Source of the DNA: an uncultured Akkermansia sp.
GTDB lineage: Bacteria > Verrucomicrobiota > Verrucomicrobiia > Verrucomicrobiales > Akkermansiaceae
Length of the DNA: 48,991 nt
Assembly (NCBI GenBank): GCA_947626545.1
Contig: CANQSS010000012.1
Span: forward strand, 1 to 48,991
Direction of reading: 5' to 3'
Below the pieces are notes generated by a model that made no database searches, was not told where the DNA came from, and was given only the letters and a program-made list of their open reading frames with translations. Within the stretch, counting starts at the first letter, position 1. Each line of letters starts with the position of its first letter. Positions 9,577-18,039 of the stretch are shown piece by piece. A program made the translations under genes and the position numbers.

Positions 9577-11541
9577 ATGAAAGACATCAAGTTCCCGGAA
9601 AGCGATTACATGCCCGACTCCTGCATCCCGGACGGGCCGATTGAGCAGAAGTGGACCAAGTACAAGCGCGAGGCCAAGCTCATTAACCCCAACAACCGCC
9701 GCAAGTACACGGTGCTCATTGTGGGATCCGGTTTGGCTGGCGGTTCTGCCGCCGCTACATTGGCTGAGCTGGGCTATAACGTGAAGTGCTTCTGCTACCA
9801 GGATTCTCCCCGCCGCGCGCACTCCATCGCCGCCCAGGGTGGCATCAACGCCGCGCACAACTACCAGAACGACGGCGACTCCGTCTATCGTCTCTTCTAC
9901 GATACCGTGAAGGGTGGCGATTTCCGCGCCCGTGAGGCCAATGTCTATCGTCTCGCGGAGGTCTCCTGCGACATCATCAACCAGTGCGTTGCCCAAGGTG
10001 TGCCGTTCGGACGCGAGTACGGCGGTCTCTTGGACAACCGCTCTTTCGGCGGGGCTCAGCTCAAGCGCACGTTCTACAGCCGCGGACAGACCGGACAGCA
10101 GTTGCTGCTCGGCTGCTACCAGGCGATGGAGAAGGAAATCGGAAAGGGGCACATCGAGATGCACCCGCGCACGGAGATGATGGACTTGGTGGTCGTGGAT
10201 GGTCATGCGAAAGGCATTGTGGTGCGTGATCTGGTGACCGGCGAGATCAAGAGTTACGCGGGCGACACGGTTCTGCTGGCTACCGGCGGCTACGGGCGTG
10301 TGTTCTTCCTTTCCACTAACGCGATGGGCTGCAATGTGGGTGCGGCCTGCGCCTGCTGGAAGAAAGGCGCCTACTTCGCTAACCCCTGCTTCACGCAGAT
10401 TCACCCGACCTGCATTCCGGTGAAGGGCGACTATCAGAGCAAGCTCACCCTCATGTCCGAGTCCCTGCGCAATGATGGTCGCATCTGGGTGCCCAAGAGC
10501 AGGGAGACGGCCGAGAAGATCCGCAAGGGCGAGATGAAGGCCTCCGATGTGCCCGAGAGTGAGCGCGATTACTACCTGGAGCGCAAGTACCCCTCTTTCG
10601 GCAACCTCGCCCCGCGCGATATCTCCTCCCGCGCTGCCAAGGAAGCTTGTGATGACGGTCGCGGCGTGGCGACCACCGGGCGCGGCGTGTTCCTCGATTT
10701 CAAGGATTCCATCGCCCGCATGGGTAAGGAGTGGATCGATGGTCAGTACGGCAACCTTTTCGAGATGTACGAGGAGATCACCGACGTGGATCCCCACAAG
10801 GAGCCGATGATGATTTACCCCGCTTCGCACTACACCATGGGCGGTCTCTGGGTGGACTACAACCTCATGTCCTCCATCCCGGGTCTGCACGTGCTCGGCG
10901 AGGCGAACTTCTCCGACCACGGAGCGAACCGCCTCGGCGCTTCCGCTCTCATGCAGGGTCTCTCGGATGGCTACTTCGTCATTTCCTCCACCCTCCCGAC
11001 TTACCTCACCACCCAGAAGCCCGGCAGTGTGACCACGGCTGCGCCCGAGTTCAAGGAGGCCGAGGAGGCTGTGAAGGCGCGCATCAAGAAGATGATGGAC
11101 GTCAAAGGCACCAAGACACCGGACGAGATTCACCGCGAACTCGGCAAGCTCATCTGGGAGGATGTCGGCATGGGGCGCACGAAGGAGTCTCTCATGGATG
11201 CCATCGAGAAACTGCCGGCCATCCGCGATGAGTTCTGGAACAATGTCAAGATTGTGGGCAGCACGGAGGGTATCAACATGGAGCTTGAGAAAGCTTGGCG
11301 CGTGGCGGCATTCCTCGACTTTGCGCCGCTGCTTTGTTACGATGCTCTGGCGCGTGAGGAATCCTGCGGTGCGCACTTCCGCTTGGAGCACCAGCTCGCC
11401 GACGGCGAAGCGAAGCGCGACGACGAGCATTTCGCCTACGTCGCTTGCTGGGAGTACCAGGGTACGGACAAGTTGCCCGTGCTGCACAAGGAGCCGCTCA
11501 CTTTCGACAACGTGCACCTCGCCATCCGTTCCTACAAATAA
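9577..11541 (+). CDS. sdhA: Succinate dehydrogenase/fumarate reductase flavoprotein subunit
   Basis: This is the catalytic subunit that interconverts succinate and fumarate at the inner face of the membrane. A Rossmann FAD-binding motif ([18 protein letters not shown]) lies near residue 50. The covalent FAD attachment site is [10 protein letters not shown]. The substrate-binding block [10 protein letters not shown] and the catalytic-arginine region ([11 protein letters not shown]) are both present. The 654 aa length fits the longer flavoprotein seen in epsilonproteobacterial and Bacteroidota-type enzymes with a b558 anchor. It lies 21 bp after sdhC and 36 bp before sdhB. The upstream sequence has no Shine-Dalgarno element. 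Confidence 0.97.
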   Translation: MKDIKFPESDYMPDSCIPDGPIEQKWTKYKREAKLINPNNRRKYTVLIVGSGLAGGSAAATLAELGYNVKCFCYQDSPRRAHSIAAQGGINAAHNYQNDGDSVYRLFYDTVKGGDFRAREANVYRLAEVSCDIINQCVAQGVPFGREYGGLLDNRSFGGAQLKRTFYSRGQTGQQLLLGCYQAMEKEIGKGHIEMHPRTEMMDLVVVDGHAKGIVVRDLVTGEIKSYAGDTVLLATGGYGRVFFLSTNAMGCNVGAACACWKKGAYFANPCFTQIHPTCIPVKGDYQSKLTLMSESLRNDGRIWVPKSRETAEKIRKGEMKASDVPESERDYYLERKYPSFGNLAPRDISSRAAKEACDDGRGVATTGRGVFLDFKDSIARMGKEWIDGQYGNLFEMYEEITDVDPHKEPMMIYPASHYTMGGLWVDYNLMSSIPGLHVLGEANFSDHGANRLGASALMQGLSDGYFVISSTLPTYLTTQKPGSVTTAAPEFKEAEEAVKARIKKMMDVKGTKTPDEIHRELGKLIWEDVGMGRTKESLMDAIEKLPAIRDEFWNNVKIVGSTEGINMELEKAWRVAAFLDFAPLLCYDALAREESCGAHFRLEHQLADGEAKRDDEHFAYVACWEYQGTDKLPVLHKEPLTFDNVHLAIRSYK

Positions 11542-11577
11542 TCGAGCAAAACTGAATCCCTAACACCTTTTAACATT

Positions 11578-12345
11578 ATGGCTACTCTCAATCTTACGCT
11601 CAAGGTCTGGAGGCAGGAAAATGCTCAAGCCCAAGGCCGCATTGAAACCTACCAGGCGAAGAACATCCCGGACGAAGCTTCTTTCCTCGAGATGCTCGAT
11701 ATTGTGAATGAGGAGCTTGTCCACGAAGGCAAGGAGCCCATCCACTTCGATCACGACTGCCGCGAGGGCATCTGCGGTATGTGCTCGCTTACCATCAACG
11801 GTGTGCCCCACGGCGGCAAGAAGGTGACGACCTGCCAGCTGCACATGCGCCAGTTCAAGGATGGCGACACGATCTGGATCGAACCCTTCCGCGCCAAGGC
11901 CTTCCCGCTGCTGCGCGACCTCATTGTGGATCGCTCCGCGCTGGACAAGATTATCGCCGCCGGCGGCTTTGTGGACATCCGCACCGGCTCTGCGCCGAAC
12001 GCCAACAACATGCCCGTGCGCAAGAAGACGGCGGACGCCGCTTTCGACGCCGCCGCGTGCATCGGTTGCGGCGCTTGCGTGGCCAGCTGCAAAAACAGCT
12101 CCGCCATGCTCTTCACCTCCGCCAAGGCGGCGCACCTCAACCTGCTGCCTCAGGGCTATCCGGAGAAGAACAAGCGCGTACTCGCTATGGTGCGTCAGAT
12201 GGATGCTCTCGGCTTCGGCAACTGCACCAACCAGTACGAGTGCGAGGCTGCTTGTCCGAAGGGCGTCTCCGTGGATAACATCGCCAAGCTCAATCGCGAC
12301 TACATGATCGCCTGCGCCTCCGAGGCCGTCGGCGTGTTCTCCTGA
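11578..12345 (+). CDS. sdhB: Succinate dehydrogenase/fumarate reductase iron-sulfur subunit
   Basis: This subunit carries electrons from SdhA to the haem anchor. The N-terminal ferredoxin domain has the 2Fe-2S ligands in CREGICGMC plus a later Cys (TTCQLHM). The C-terminal domain has the two cluster motifs [13 protein letters not shown] and [15 protein letters not shown] for 4Fe-4S and 3Fe-4S centres. The 255 aa length is normal. It is the last gene of the operon, and an intrinsic terminator starts 26 bp after its stop codon. Confidence 0.97.
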   Translation: MATLNLTLKVWRQENAQAQGRIETYQAKNIPDEASFLEMLDIVNEELVHEGKEPIHFDHDCREGICGMCSLTINGVPHGGKKVTTCQLHMRQFKDGDTIWIEPFRAKAFPLLRDLIVDRSALDKIIAAGGFVDIRTGSAPNANNMPVRKKTADAAFDAAACIGCGACVASCKNSSAMLFTSAKAAHLNLLPQGYPEKNKRVLAMVRQMDALGFGNCTNQYECEAACPKGVSVDNIAKLNRDYMIACASEAVGVFS

Positions 12346-12348
12346 TGT

Positions 12349-12397
12349 TGTCCGACAGCAAACTTTCCAGGGGAGGGCATAATGCCCTCCTTTTTTT
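12349..12397 (+). repeat. Terminator repeat, left copy (island border)
   Basis: This 49-bp stretch begins TGTCCGACAGCAAACTTTCC and ends in a hairpin with a T run. A near-identical copy lies at 25,557-25,605 in the same orientation. The conserved part upstream of the hairpin differs by one substitution and a one-base shift, whereas the hairpin arms and loop differ more. The two copies bracket the low-G+C island. Confidence 0.75.
12371..12397 (+). terminator. Intrinsic terminator of sdhCAB
   Basis: The perfect 8-bp stem GGAGGGCA (12372-12379) / TGCCCTCC (12383-12390) encloses a TAA loop and is followed by seven T residues. It sits 26 bp after the sdhB stop. Confidence 0.9.
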
Positions 12398-12617
12398 GCC
12401 CATGGGAAAGTCTTTTGAATCTCGAGCAAAATATTGTACATTGAGCTTGCTATTTCGTCAGGATATGACACTATGTCGGTATGGTGGCAAACCTTTACGC
12501 CAGTCTCGCTACGAAGACGAACTATATCATCAGCAACAGAATTCCGGTTCGCGGGCTTAGGTCACGGCCTCGGAATACGCCCATAACATTTGCTCCATTC
12601 ATACGAAACGTCGAATT

Positions 12618-13076
12618 ATGAAAAAACGAATGATTATTATATTTTCATTTTCAATATTGGCTCTTCTTTTGTATGCTCTGCTATGGTGGGTAACAGGTAT
12701 GATGTCTGCCCTGGCCAAGGGGAGAGCCTATGATTTGGCTGAGGTATATCAGGCGGTTATAGAGAAAGCCTACAATTGGAATGAAGTGTTTGCTTCTCAT
12801 GGGATGATTTTGGACAAAATATCATGCCCCACGTCTACACGTGGCAGATATATGATGCTTCATGTAGTATTGGCTGAGATGCCCAAAGGAGATGTGGACT
12901 TGCCTACTGAGTTGAAGGAGTTTATCGCATCTCACGCCGACCTAACAGGAGGTCGGGTGATGAAAGTAACCATGCACGCTCCGGCTACCCCGGAACAGAA
13001 GGCCTCAGAATATTTACGGAATAAGACACTCATTGGCGTTGATAAGTGGACGACGGCCAATAATCTTCAATACTGA
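12618..13076 (+). CDS. Small membrane-anchored protein of unknown function, 3' end replaced by IS3 DNA
   Basis: The 152 aa product has one N-terminal hydrophobic segment (residues 5-25, IIIFSFSILALLLYALLWWV) followed by a soluble part with no motif I recognise. It could be a membrane-anchored or secreted protein. The last roughly ten codons (TTANNLQY) overlap DNA that, in another frame, encodes an IS3-type transposase. The original C-terminus has therefore probably been lost. The 12,398-12,617 gap before it has no gene; a weak promoter-like pair (TTGAAT 12415-12420, TACATT 12437-12442, 16 bp spacer) is present. Base composition is closer to the island than to sdhB. Confidence 0.55.
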   Translation: MKKRMIIIFSFSILALLLYALLWWVTGMMSALAKGRAYDLAEVYQAVIEKAYNWNEVFASHGMILDKISCPTSTRGRYMMLHVVLAEMPKGDVDLPTELKEFIASHADLTGGRVMKVTMHAPATPEQKASEYLRNKTLIGVDKWTTANNLQY

Positions 13077-13503
13077 CCAAGGGGAGCCAGTATACCTCAG
13101 AAGACTGGCAGTCAGCAATCCGAGCCGAAGGCATACAAATCAACATGGATGGTAAAGGCGATGGGCAGATAACATCGTCATAGAGCGCTTTTGGAGGACA
13201 TACAAGCATGAGTTCTTCCTGCAGCGTGATCCCAATAGCTTGGAAGAGGCAATGGAGATGACGGCAGAATGGCTGGGATACTACAACAAAGAACGGCCGC
13301 ACTCGGCGTTGAGTTACCGGAGTCCTGAGATGTACCGGGAGTCTGCCGAGTCTCCGATGGCGGCGAATTCTTGGCATGATTTTTTCGCTCCGGCGCAGCT
13401 TGCGGCGCTACGCGCCGCGCCCTCGCAGCGCTCGGGCCGCAGCACCTACGCTACAAAATCGCGCAAAAAATGGATTGACATCCGAGGTTACCGGATGATA
13501 TAA
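13050..13503 (+). pseudogene. IS3-family transposase remnant (C-terminal part, two frameshifts)
   Basis: Reading across frames gives FNTDQGSQYTSEDWQSAI, then a GRWADNIVIERFWRTYKHE block, then YYNKERPHSALSYRSPEMY. These are the second catalytic Asp and the catalytic Glu regions of an IS3 OrfB integrase. An extra G in the run at 13081-13084 and a missing base near 13158-13161 break the frame. The N-terminal two thirds and the left end are absent, so it cannot transpose. A G+C-rich tail follows SPEMY up to the stop at 13503. The remnant sits immediately upstream of the five-gene operon. No clear IS end was found in 13,504-13,596. Confidence 0.85.
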
Positions 13504-13596
13504 GGGACTTGCGCGCCTGATGTACACAAAAAAGGGGACTTAAATAAGCTTCCAATGTGTCGAGTCAAAAAATGGGCACCAGTTTACTCTCCCACT

Positions 13597-14796
13597 ATGC
13601 TGGCTTTTTTATATAAATTGTTCGAGAAATTAGATAATAGGTTAGCTCTAACCGTTTGGTGTATTGTAGTGACGTGCGCTGGCGTAGGTGCATGTGTTCT
13701 AAATGGAGTATTACTTGGTGATTACCTTGAATGGGTTAGTGCTAAAGATCGCTTAGATCGTGATTTGGCTGTATTAGCCGCCCGCTGTAAGGAAGATTCT
13801 AAGAAGGTAACAGAGCTTAAACTTGAGGTTATAGCGTTCGAGAAGAAAAAGAATCAGCTGCTCGCTATAGAAAAGCGAATTGCTGAATTACGAGAGTCTC
13901 TGTCCGAAAAAGAAAAAATTGATAGCCAATTAACAGGTGCAATCGACCAAAAAAATCAGGAGTTACAGGCTAAAACAAAAGAGGCAGGTTCGGTTACAGA
14001 ACGCTTGTCTGCTGTAAATGGGGAGTTTGCTGCCTTGTCTGCCAGAATAGAACAGTCGAAATCGGAGTTTGAGCGAGTGAAAGCCAGCAATTCTGCATTG
14101 GTTGATGATACTCAACAGAAGAATGAAGAACTCCGACAATTGAATGAGAAAATATCTGAGTTAGAAAAGCAAAAACAAGGCTTACAAGATCAGCTTAACT
14201 CATTACAACAAACATTAAGTGAAGTTCACGGTCGCCTATCAGTAGATCAACAGGAAGAGGTTCAGCTGGGAGAACGTGTGAAAACTCTGAGAACGGAGCG
14301 AGAATCCGTTCAACATGAACTTGCCGATCTCCAGAGCAAAATCGATTCATTAACTTCTTCACGAGGTAATACCAGGCGCATAGAGTTGGAACGCAATCTT
14401 GAATCTTTAGAAGAAAGAAAGAAGGCTTTAGACTCAGAAATGAATCAGAAATCAGCTGAAGTAAAAGCCTTGACTGACACACTGTCTGACCTGCTTCGTA
14501 GACGAGATGTAGCTAAGTCTGAGTGTGAGAGTTTGAATACCCTTAAGGCGGAAAAGCAAAGTCAACTAGACATAATCAAAAGAGAATGTGATTCCTCTAA
14601 TCAACGCAAACAGAATCTGGAGAGTGAGATTACCAGGATGAATGGCGATTTACAAACTGTAAAACAATCTATTGGAGAGTTGGAAAAAAAGAAAAGAGCT
14701 CTTCAAGAAGATTGTAATAGACTAGAAGCTGTTATGGAGCAAAAACGAGCAGAGTTGCAAAGTATAGATCAAGCCTCGCCTGTCGAAAATAAGTGA
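13597..14796 (+). CDS. Membrane-anchored long coiled-coil protein (island operon gene 1)
   Basis: The 399 aa product has one transmembrane helix (about residues 17-40, rich in V, A, C, G). It is followed by an almost unbroken heptad-rich region to the C-terminus, with repeated E/K/L/Q patterns such as RIAELRESLSEKEKI and ELRQLNEKISELEKQK. There is no catalytic motif. The ATG at 13597 is preferred over the upstream in-frame ATG at 13555 because it starts shortly before the hydrophobic helix. The gene is first in a compact plus-strand operon, 32 bp before gene 2, which has the same TM-plus-coiled-coil layout. I infer a structural partner or sensor that pairs with gene 2. No relative is recognised by name. 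Confidence 0.8.
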   Translation: MLAFLYKLFEKLDNRLALTVWCIVVTCAGVGACVLNGVLLGDYLEWVSAKDRLDRDLAVLAARCKEDSKKVTELKLEVIAFEKKKNQLLAIEKRIAELRESLSEKEKIDSQLTGAIDQKNQELQAKTKEAGSVTERLSAVNGEFAALSARIEQSKSEFERVKASNSALVDDTQQKNEELRQLNEKISELEKQKQGLQDQLNSLQQTLSEVHGRLSVDQQEEVQLGERVKTLRTERESVQHELADLQSKIDSLTSSRGNTRRIELERNLESLEERKKALDSEMNQKSAEVKALTDTLSDLLRRRDVAKSECESLNTLKAEKQSQLDIIKRECDSSNQRKQNLESEITRMNGDLQTVKQSIGELEKKKRALQEDCNRLEAVMEQKRAELQSIDQASPVENK

Positions 14797-14828
14797 GATA
14801 ATACGAAATCTTCAATAAACATCTTACT

Positions 14829-16772
14829 ATGACAACTTTGTACATTTTTACTTCGCTTATTATTGTATTTGTGATATCGGCCTTATGGCTCGCCACATAT
14901 CTGTTTAGACGAGCCAAAGACTTGGCACCATACTATGCGGAGAAAGAGGCCTTGGAGCAGGATATTGCGACCGCAAAACAAAGCCGTGCGCAGATGCTTC
15001 TGGCAATGGATCAACTGGCGGCAAATCACGCTCAAGCTAAACAAGACATAGCTGATGCAGAATGTCAAAGAAAGTGGTTGCAAGATAACCAAGGGACGGT
15101 ATCCTCTCTAAAGGGGCAGATTGCGTCCACACAGCAAGAATTAGTAGATGTTACCGGGAAGTTGGATAAGATAAAAACAGATCTTCAGGATAAAAACGCA
15201 GAACTAAAGGATGTACTAGCGGAATTAGACTCTAGAAATTGGTTGTTGCAAAGTGCGCAAAAACAGTTAACGGAAGCCAAAGCTGAACAGCAAAGACTCA
15301 CGCACGACAATACAAAGAGCCAGGCTGAATTACAGAAGTTGATTCGGGAAGTCTCACAGTCTGAACGGGACTTAGCCTCCATAAAACATAAGATATCTGA
15401 TGAAGAAGAGCGACTGAAATCCTTGAATACTAAAAAACAGGAATTAGAGAATGAATTGTCGCAACTGAGAGCCCGAAATGGAGAAGAAAAGCAGAGTTTG
15501 AAAAAGGAAATTGATGATTTAAAGGCAGAGATAGACACGTTAACAAAAGAGCGTAATTCGGTTAAGGCTAAAGTATCAGAACTTACATACGAGTTAAGTA
15601 GTCATGTCAGCAGAGAACAGATTACCTTGAAGAAATGGGAGGATTTGGATAGACCTGTAAAGACAATCAACATCGTAACGGCTACAAAATACGATGAGCA
15701 AAAGTGGCTGTCAGAGTTTGAAGCCAATCTTGTGACAACCGGTTTTAGATTCGACACACGTTTGATCAAGGCTTTCCACACAAGTCTGAAGGTCGCAGAT
15801 TGCTCTCCCATGGTTGTCCTCTCTGGCATATCAGGAACGGGCAAGAGTCTTTTACCGGAACTGTATGCGCATGCCGTTGGCATGAACTTCTTGCAAGTAC
15901 CTGTTCAGCCGCGTTGGGATAGCCCTCAGGATATGCTCGGGTTCTATAATTACATGGAACACCGATACAAGGCCACCGAATTATCCCGATTGCTGTGGCA
16001 ATCAGATAAGTTCAACAACCCTGACCAAGCGAAGAACAATCCGGCTATGAACATGATTTTGCTGGATGAAATGAACCTCGCTCGTGTAGAATACTACTTC
16101 AGCGATATGCTTAGTAAGCTTGAAGTTCGTCGAGGTATTAATCCGACAAATGAAGCGAAACGCAGAGCTGCTGAAATAGTGTTAGAAAGTGGCGCGACAA
16201 GTGATTCCAAGGATGTAAGACGTATATTCGTTGGATCTAATAACTTGTTCATCGGAACAATGAATGAAGACGAATCGACGCAGTCCCTTTCCGACAAAGT
16301 GAAAGACCGAGCTAATGTGCTTCGATTTGGCCGACCAAAAGAATTAGGTGGTGCAGCTGCAGACAAGGAAGCTTTTTTCAAAAAGTACACCAATCGCATG
16401 ATGTCCGAGACAATGTGGAAAGAGTGGATTTCAGATTCCGGTGGTGGTAGTATTTTAAATCTGGGGCAGCAGATGGACGCAATAAATAGTTTCCTTGCAG
16501 AGTTAGGCCGTCCGTTTGCTCACCGCATGTGGAATACTGTTGCCGCATATATTAGTCAGTACCCGGGAAATAAACACGATGCCTTAATCGATCAGATTGA
16601 GATGAAAATCCTTCCGAGATTGACAGGTCTAGATATGGCAGATCCTACAATTAATCGTGTGATGAATGATCTGGCAGACTATCTAGATAAGTTTGACGAA
16701 CCTAAATTGAGAAGTGCCTTTGACATGGCACGTAAGCGAGACTTCTTTGCATGGCAAGGAATAGAGCGTTAA
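14829..16772 (+). CDS. Membrane-anchored coiled-coil protein with McrB-like AAA+ ATPase domain (island operon gene 2)
   Basis: The 647 aa product has an N-terminal transmembrane helix (residues about 4-26) and a long coiled coil (about 30-280). A C-terminal AAA+ domain of the McrB type follows. Walker A is GISGTGKS near residue 333. Walker B is ILLDEMNLARVEYYFSDML near 410-425, the pattern typical of McrB-family ATPases. The sensor region FIGTMNEDEST lies near 476-486, followed by a DKVKDRANVLRF arginine-finger region. The McrB MNTADR signature is altered to MNEDES, so GTP versus ATP use cannot be told. It is followed after 10 bp by a DUF2357 protein, the usual McrC-like partner. The membrane anchor on an McrB-like motor is unusual. 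Confidence 0.85.
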   Translation: MTTLYIFTSLIIVFVISALWLATYLFRRAKDLAPYYAEKEALEQDIATAKQSRAQMLLAMDQLAANHAQAKQDIADAECQRKWLQDNQGTVSSLKGQIASTQQELVDVTGKLDKIKTDLQDKNAELKDVLAELDSRNWLLQSAQKQLTEAKAEQQRLTHDNTKSQAELQKLIREVSQSERDLASIKHKISDEEERLKSLNTKKQELENELSQLRARNGEEKQSLKKEIDDLKAEIDTLTKERNSVKAKVSELTYELSSHVSREQITLKKWEDLDRPVKTINIVTATKYDEQKWLSEFEANLVTTGFRFDTRLIKAFHTSLKVADCSPMVVLSGISGTGKSLLPELYAHAVGMNFLQVPVQPRWDSPQDMLGFYNYMEHRYKATELSRLLWQSDKFNNPDQAKNNPAMNMILLDEMNLARVEYYFSDMLSKLEVRRGINPTNEAKRRAAEIVLESGATSDSKDVRRIFVGSNNLFIGTMNEDESTQSLSDKVKDRANVLRFGRPKELGGAAADKEAFFKKYTNRMMSETMWKEWISDSGGGSILNLGQQMDAINSFLAELGRPFAHRMWNTVAAYISQYPGNKHDALIDQIEMKILPRLTGLDMADPTINRVMNDLADYLDKFDEPKLRSAFDMARKRDFFAWQGIER

Positions 16773-16782
16773 GTTAGGTAAA

Positions 16783-18036
16783 ATGACTTTCAACGTTGAA
16801 TCCTATTGTGTTGCTAACCCCATGTATGCGGAGTTGTCTTCGTATACAGAGGTTTCCACTTTAAAAGCGTATCAGGATGGGAAGTTGGAAGCAGATAATG
16901 CGAGGGGATGCGAGGCTGAATTCGTGTGTGACGCGGTAGAGTTAATGACGGAGCTTCGGTACGTGGCCGAGCGTAACTTTAGAGAAGGAAGCACACAGGC
17001 AAACAATAGACGTGGCGAATTGCGTTTGTCGATAGAATCCTTAACGGATAGATTAACTTCGGACACGAACGATGAACCTCCGCAGCAGTTGGTGTCAATT
17101 ATTGCTAGTCAGCATTTGTCTTTAATTAAAGCTTTGATCAACTCGATGCGTCAAATATTGCGTCGTAAGCGGGATATGGTGTCTATTTCCGCTGTACAGC
17201 AAGTTGACGCACATTGTTTGCGTTGGTTGGCACGCCAGCCGGGACACCTGGCTCAGGAAAAAGCAGGACCACGACAAGAGTTGATGGCTGTTGTAAGAGA
17301 GGAAACGAGAAATACTTTAGAAAACAGGGTGCTGAAAGACTTTGTTCTCCGGGTAGAAATCTTGGCGCGTCGCTATATACAGCAAAATGAAAGTCGATAT
17401 CCTGCATCTTCCCGGGTCAAAGAGGTTAAACGATTGAGGAGTTGTTTACTCAATGCCTTAAGACTACAAGAGATACAAAGCTTGCCTGCTATGAAAGCAT
17501 TGGTGCAACCGAACTATGTATTGCTGCATGATGCTCGATATAGTAAATTATGGGAGTTGTATAGATTGGTTCTAGCTCGCACTAGAATGTCTGAAATAGT
17601 ATGGCCAAAACGACACAAATTGTTTGCGGAAATTTTTCTAGTATGGGTTATTATTCGCTTAAACCTGGAATACAAGAGTTTTTATAATCTCTCATATTGG
17701 ATTAAAGAGATGCCGACGAATGGGTGCTTCTTTGTGGAGCCGACTTTTACGAACGCTTTTGAAGATTCAAGCGGTGGAGTTTTGAGCTGTGTAGTGCCAA
17801 CCACATGTGACCGCTTAGAGCTAAAGAGCTCCTCATATAGTAAGCATGTGCGCTTGTTGTATATTCCGGGAGATGTCGATTCGGAACTGCATTTGCCAAA
17901 TAATAACGAGATCTATGTTATTTGCTCTTTTTCAGGAAAGCACTGCGTCAGACCTAGTCATCAGGATAATGTAGTTTGGGTAAGATCGTTGGAGCAAATG
18001 GACTCCGCTGTTTCGGAACTTTTGAAAAAAGTGTAG
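16783..18036 (+). CDS. DUF2357 (McrC-type) protein, nuclease core not visible (island operon gene 3)
   Basis: The middle of this 417 aa protein carries the hallmark of DUF2357 proteins, partners of McrB-like ATPases. A helix block CLRWLARQPGHL is followed by VVREETRNTLENRVLKDFVLR. In McrC and relatives this domain is followed by a PD-(D/E)XK nuclease. Here the last 150 residues contain hydrophobic strands and LELKSSS but no convincing D-x(n)-E-x-K arrangement, so I infer a lost or very divergent nuclease. The gene is 10 bp after gene 2 and 3 bp before gene 4, so all are likely translated from one mRNA. Codon use is A+T-rich like its neighbours. Confidence 0.75.
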   Translation: MTFNVESYCVANPMYAELSSYTEVSTLKAYQDGKLEADNARGCEAEFVCDAVELMTELRYVAERNFREGSTQANNRRGELRLSIESLTDRLTSDTNDEPPQQLVSIIASQHLSLIKALINSMRQILRRKRDMVSISAVQQVDAHCLRWLARQPGHLAQEKAGPRQELMAVVREETRNTLENRVLKDFVLRVEILARRYIQQNESRYPASSRVKEVKRLRSCLLNALRLQEIQSLPAMKALVQPNYVLLHDARYSKLWELYRLVLARTRMSEIVWPKRHKLFAEIFLVWVIIRLNLEYKSFYNLSYWIKEMPTNGCFFVEPTFTNAFEDSSGGVLSCVVPTTCDRLELKSSSYSKHVRLLYIPGDVDSELHLPNNNEIYVICSFSGKHCVRPSHQDNVVWVRSLEQMDSAVSELLKKV

Positions 18037-18039
18037 GAT

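Noticed and set aside
9493..11517. 674-codon open frame on the minus strand opposite sdhA
   Set aside because: It lies wholly opposite sdhA, is rich in His, Ala, Val and Leu without domain structure, and is explained by the G+C-rich codon use of sdhA.
11560..12471. 303-codon open frame on the minus strand opposite sdhB and its terminator
   Set aside because: It crosses the sdh terminator and is the mirror of the iron-sulfur subunit gene.
12398..12617. Possible gene or structured RNA in the gap after the sdhB terminator
   Set aside because: Short frames only, no conserved motif, and only a weak promoter-like pair.
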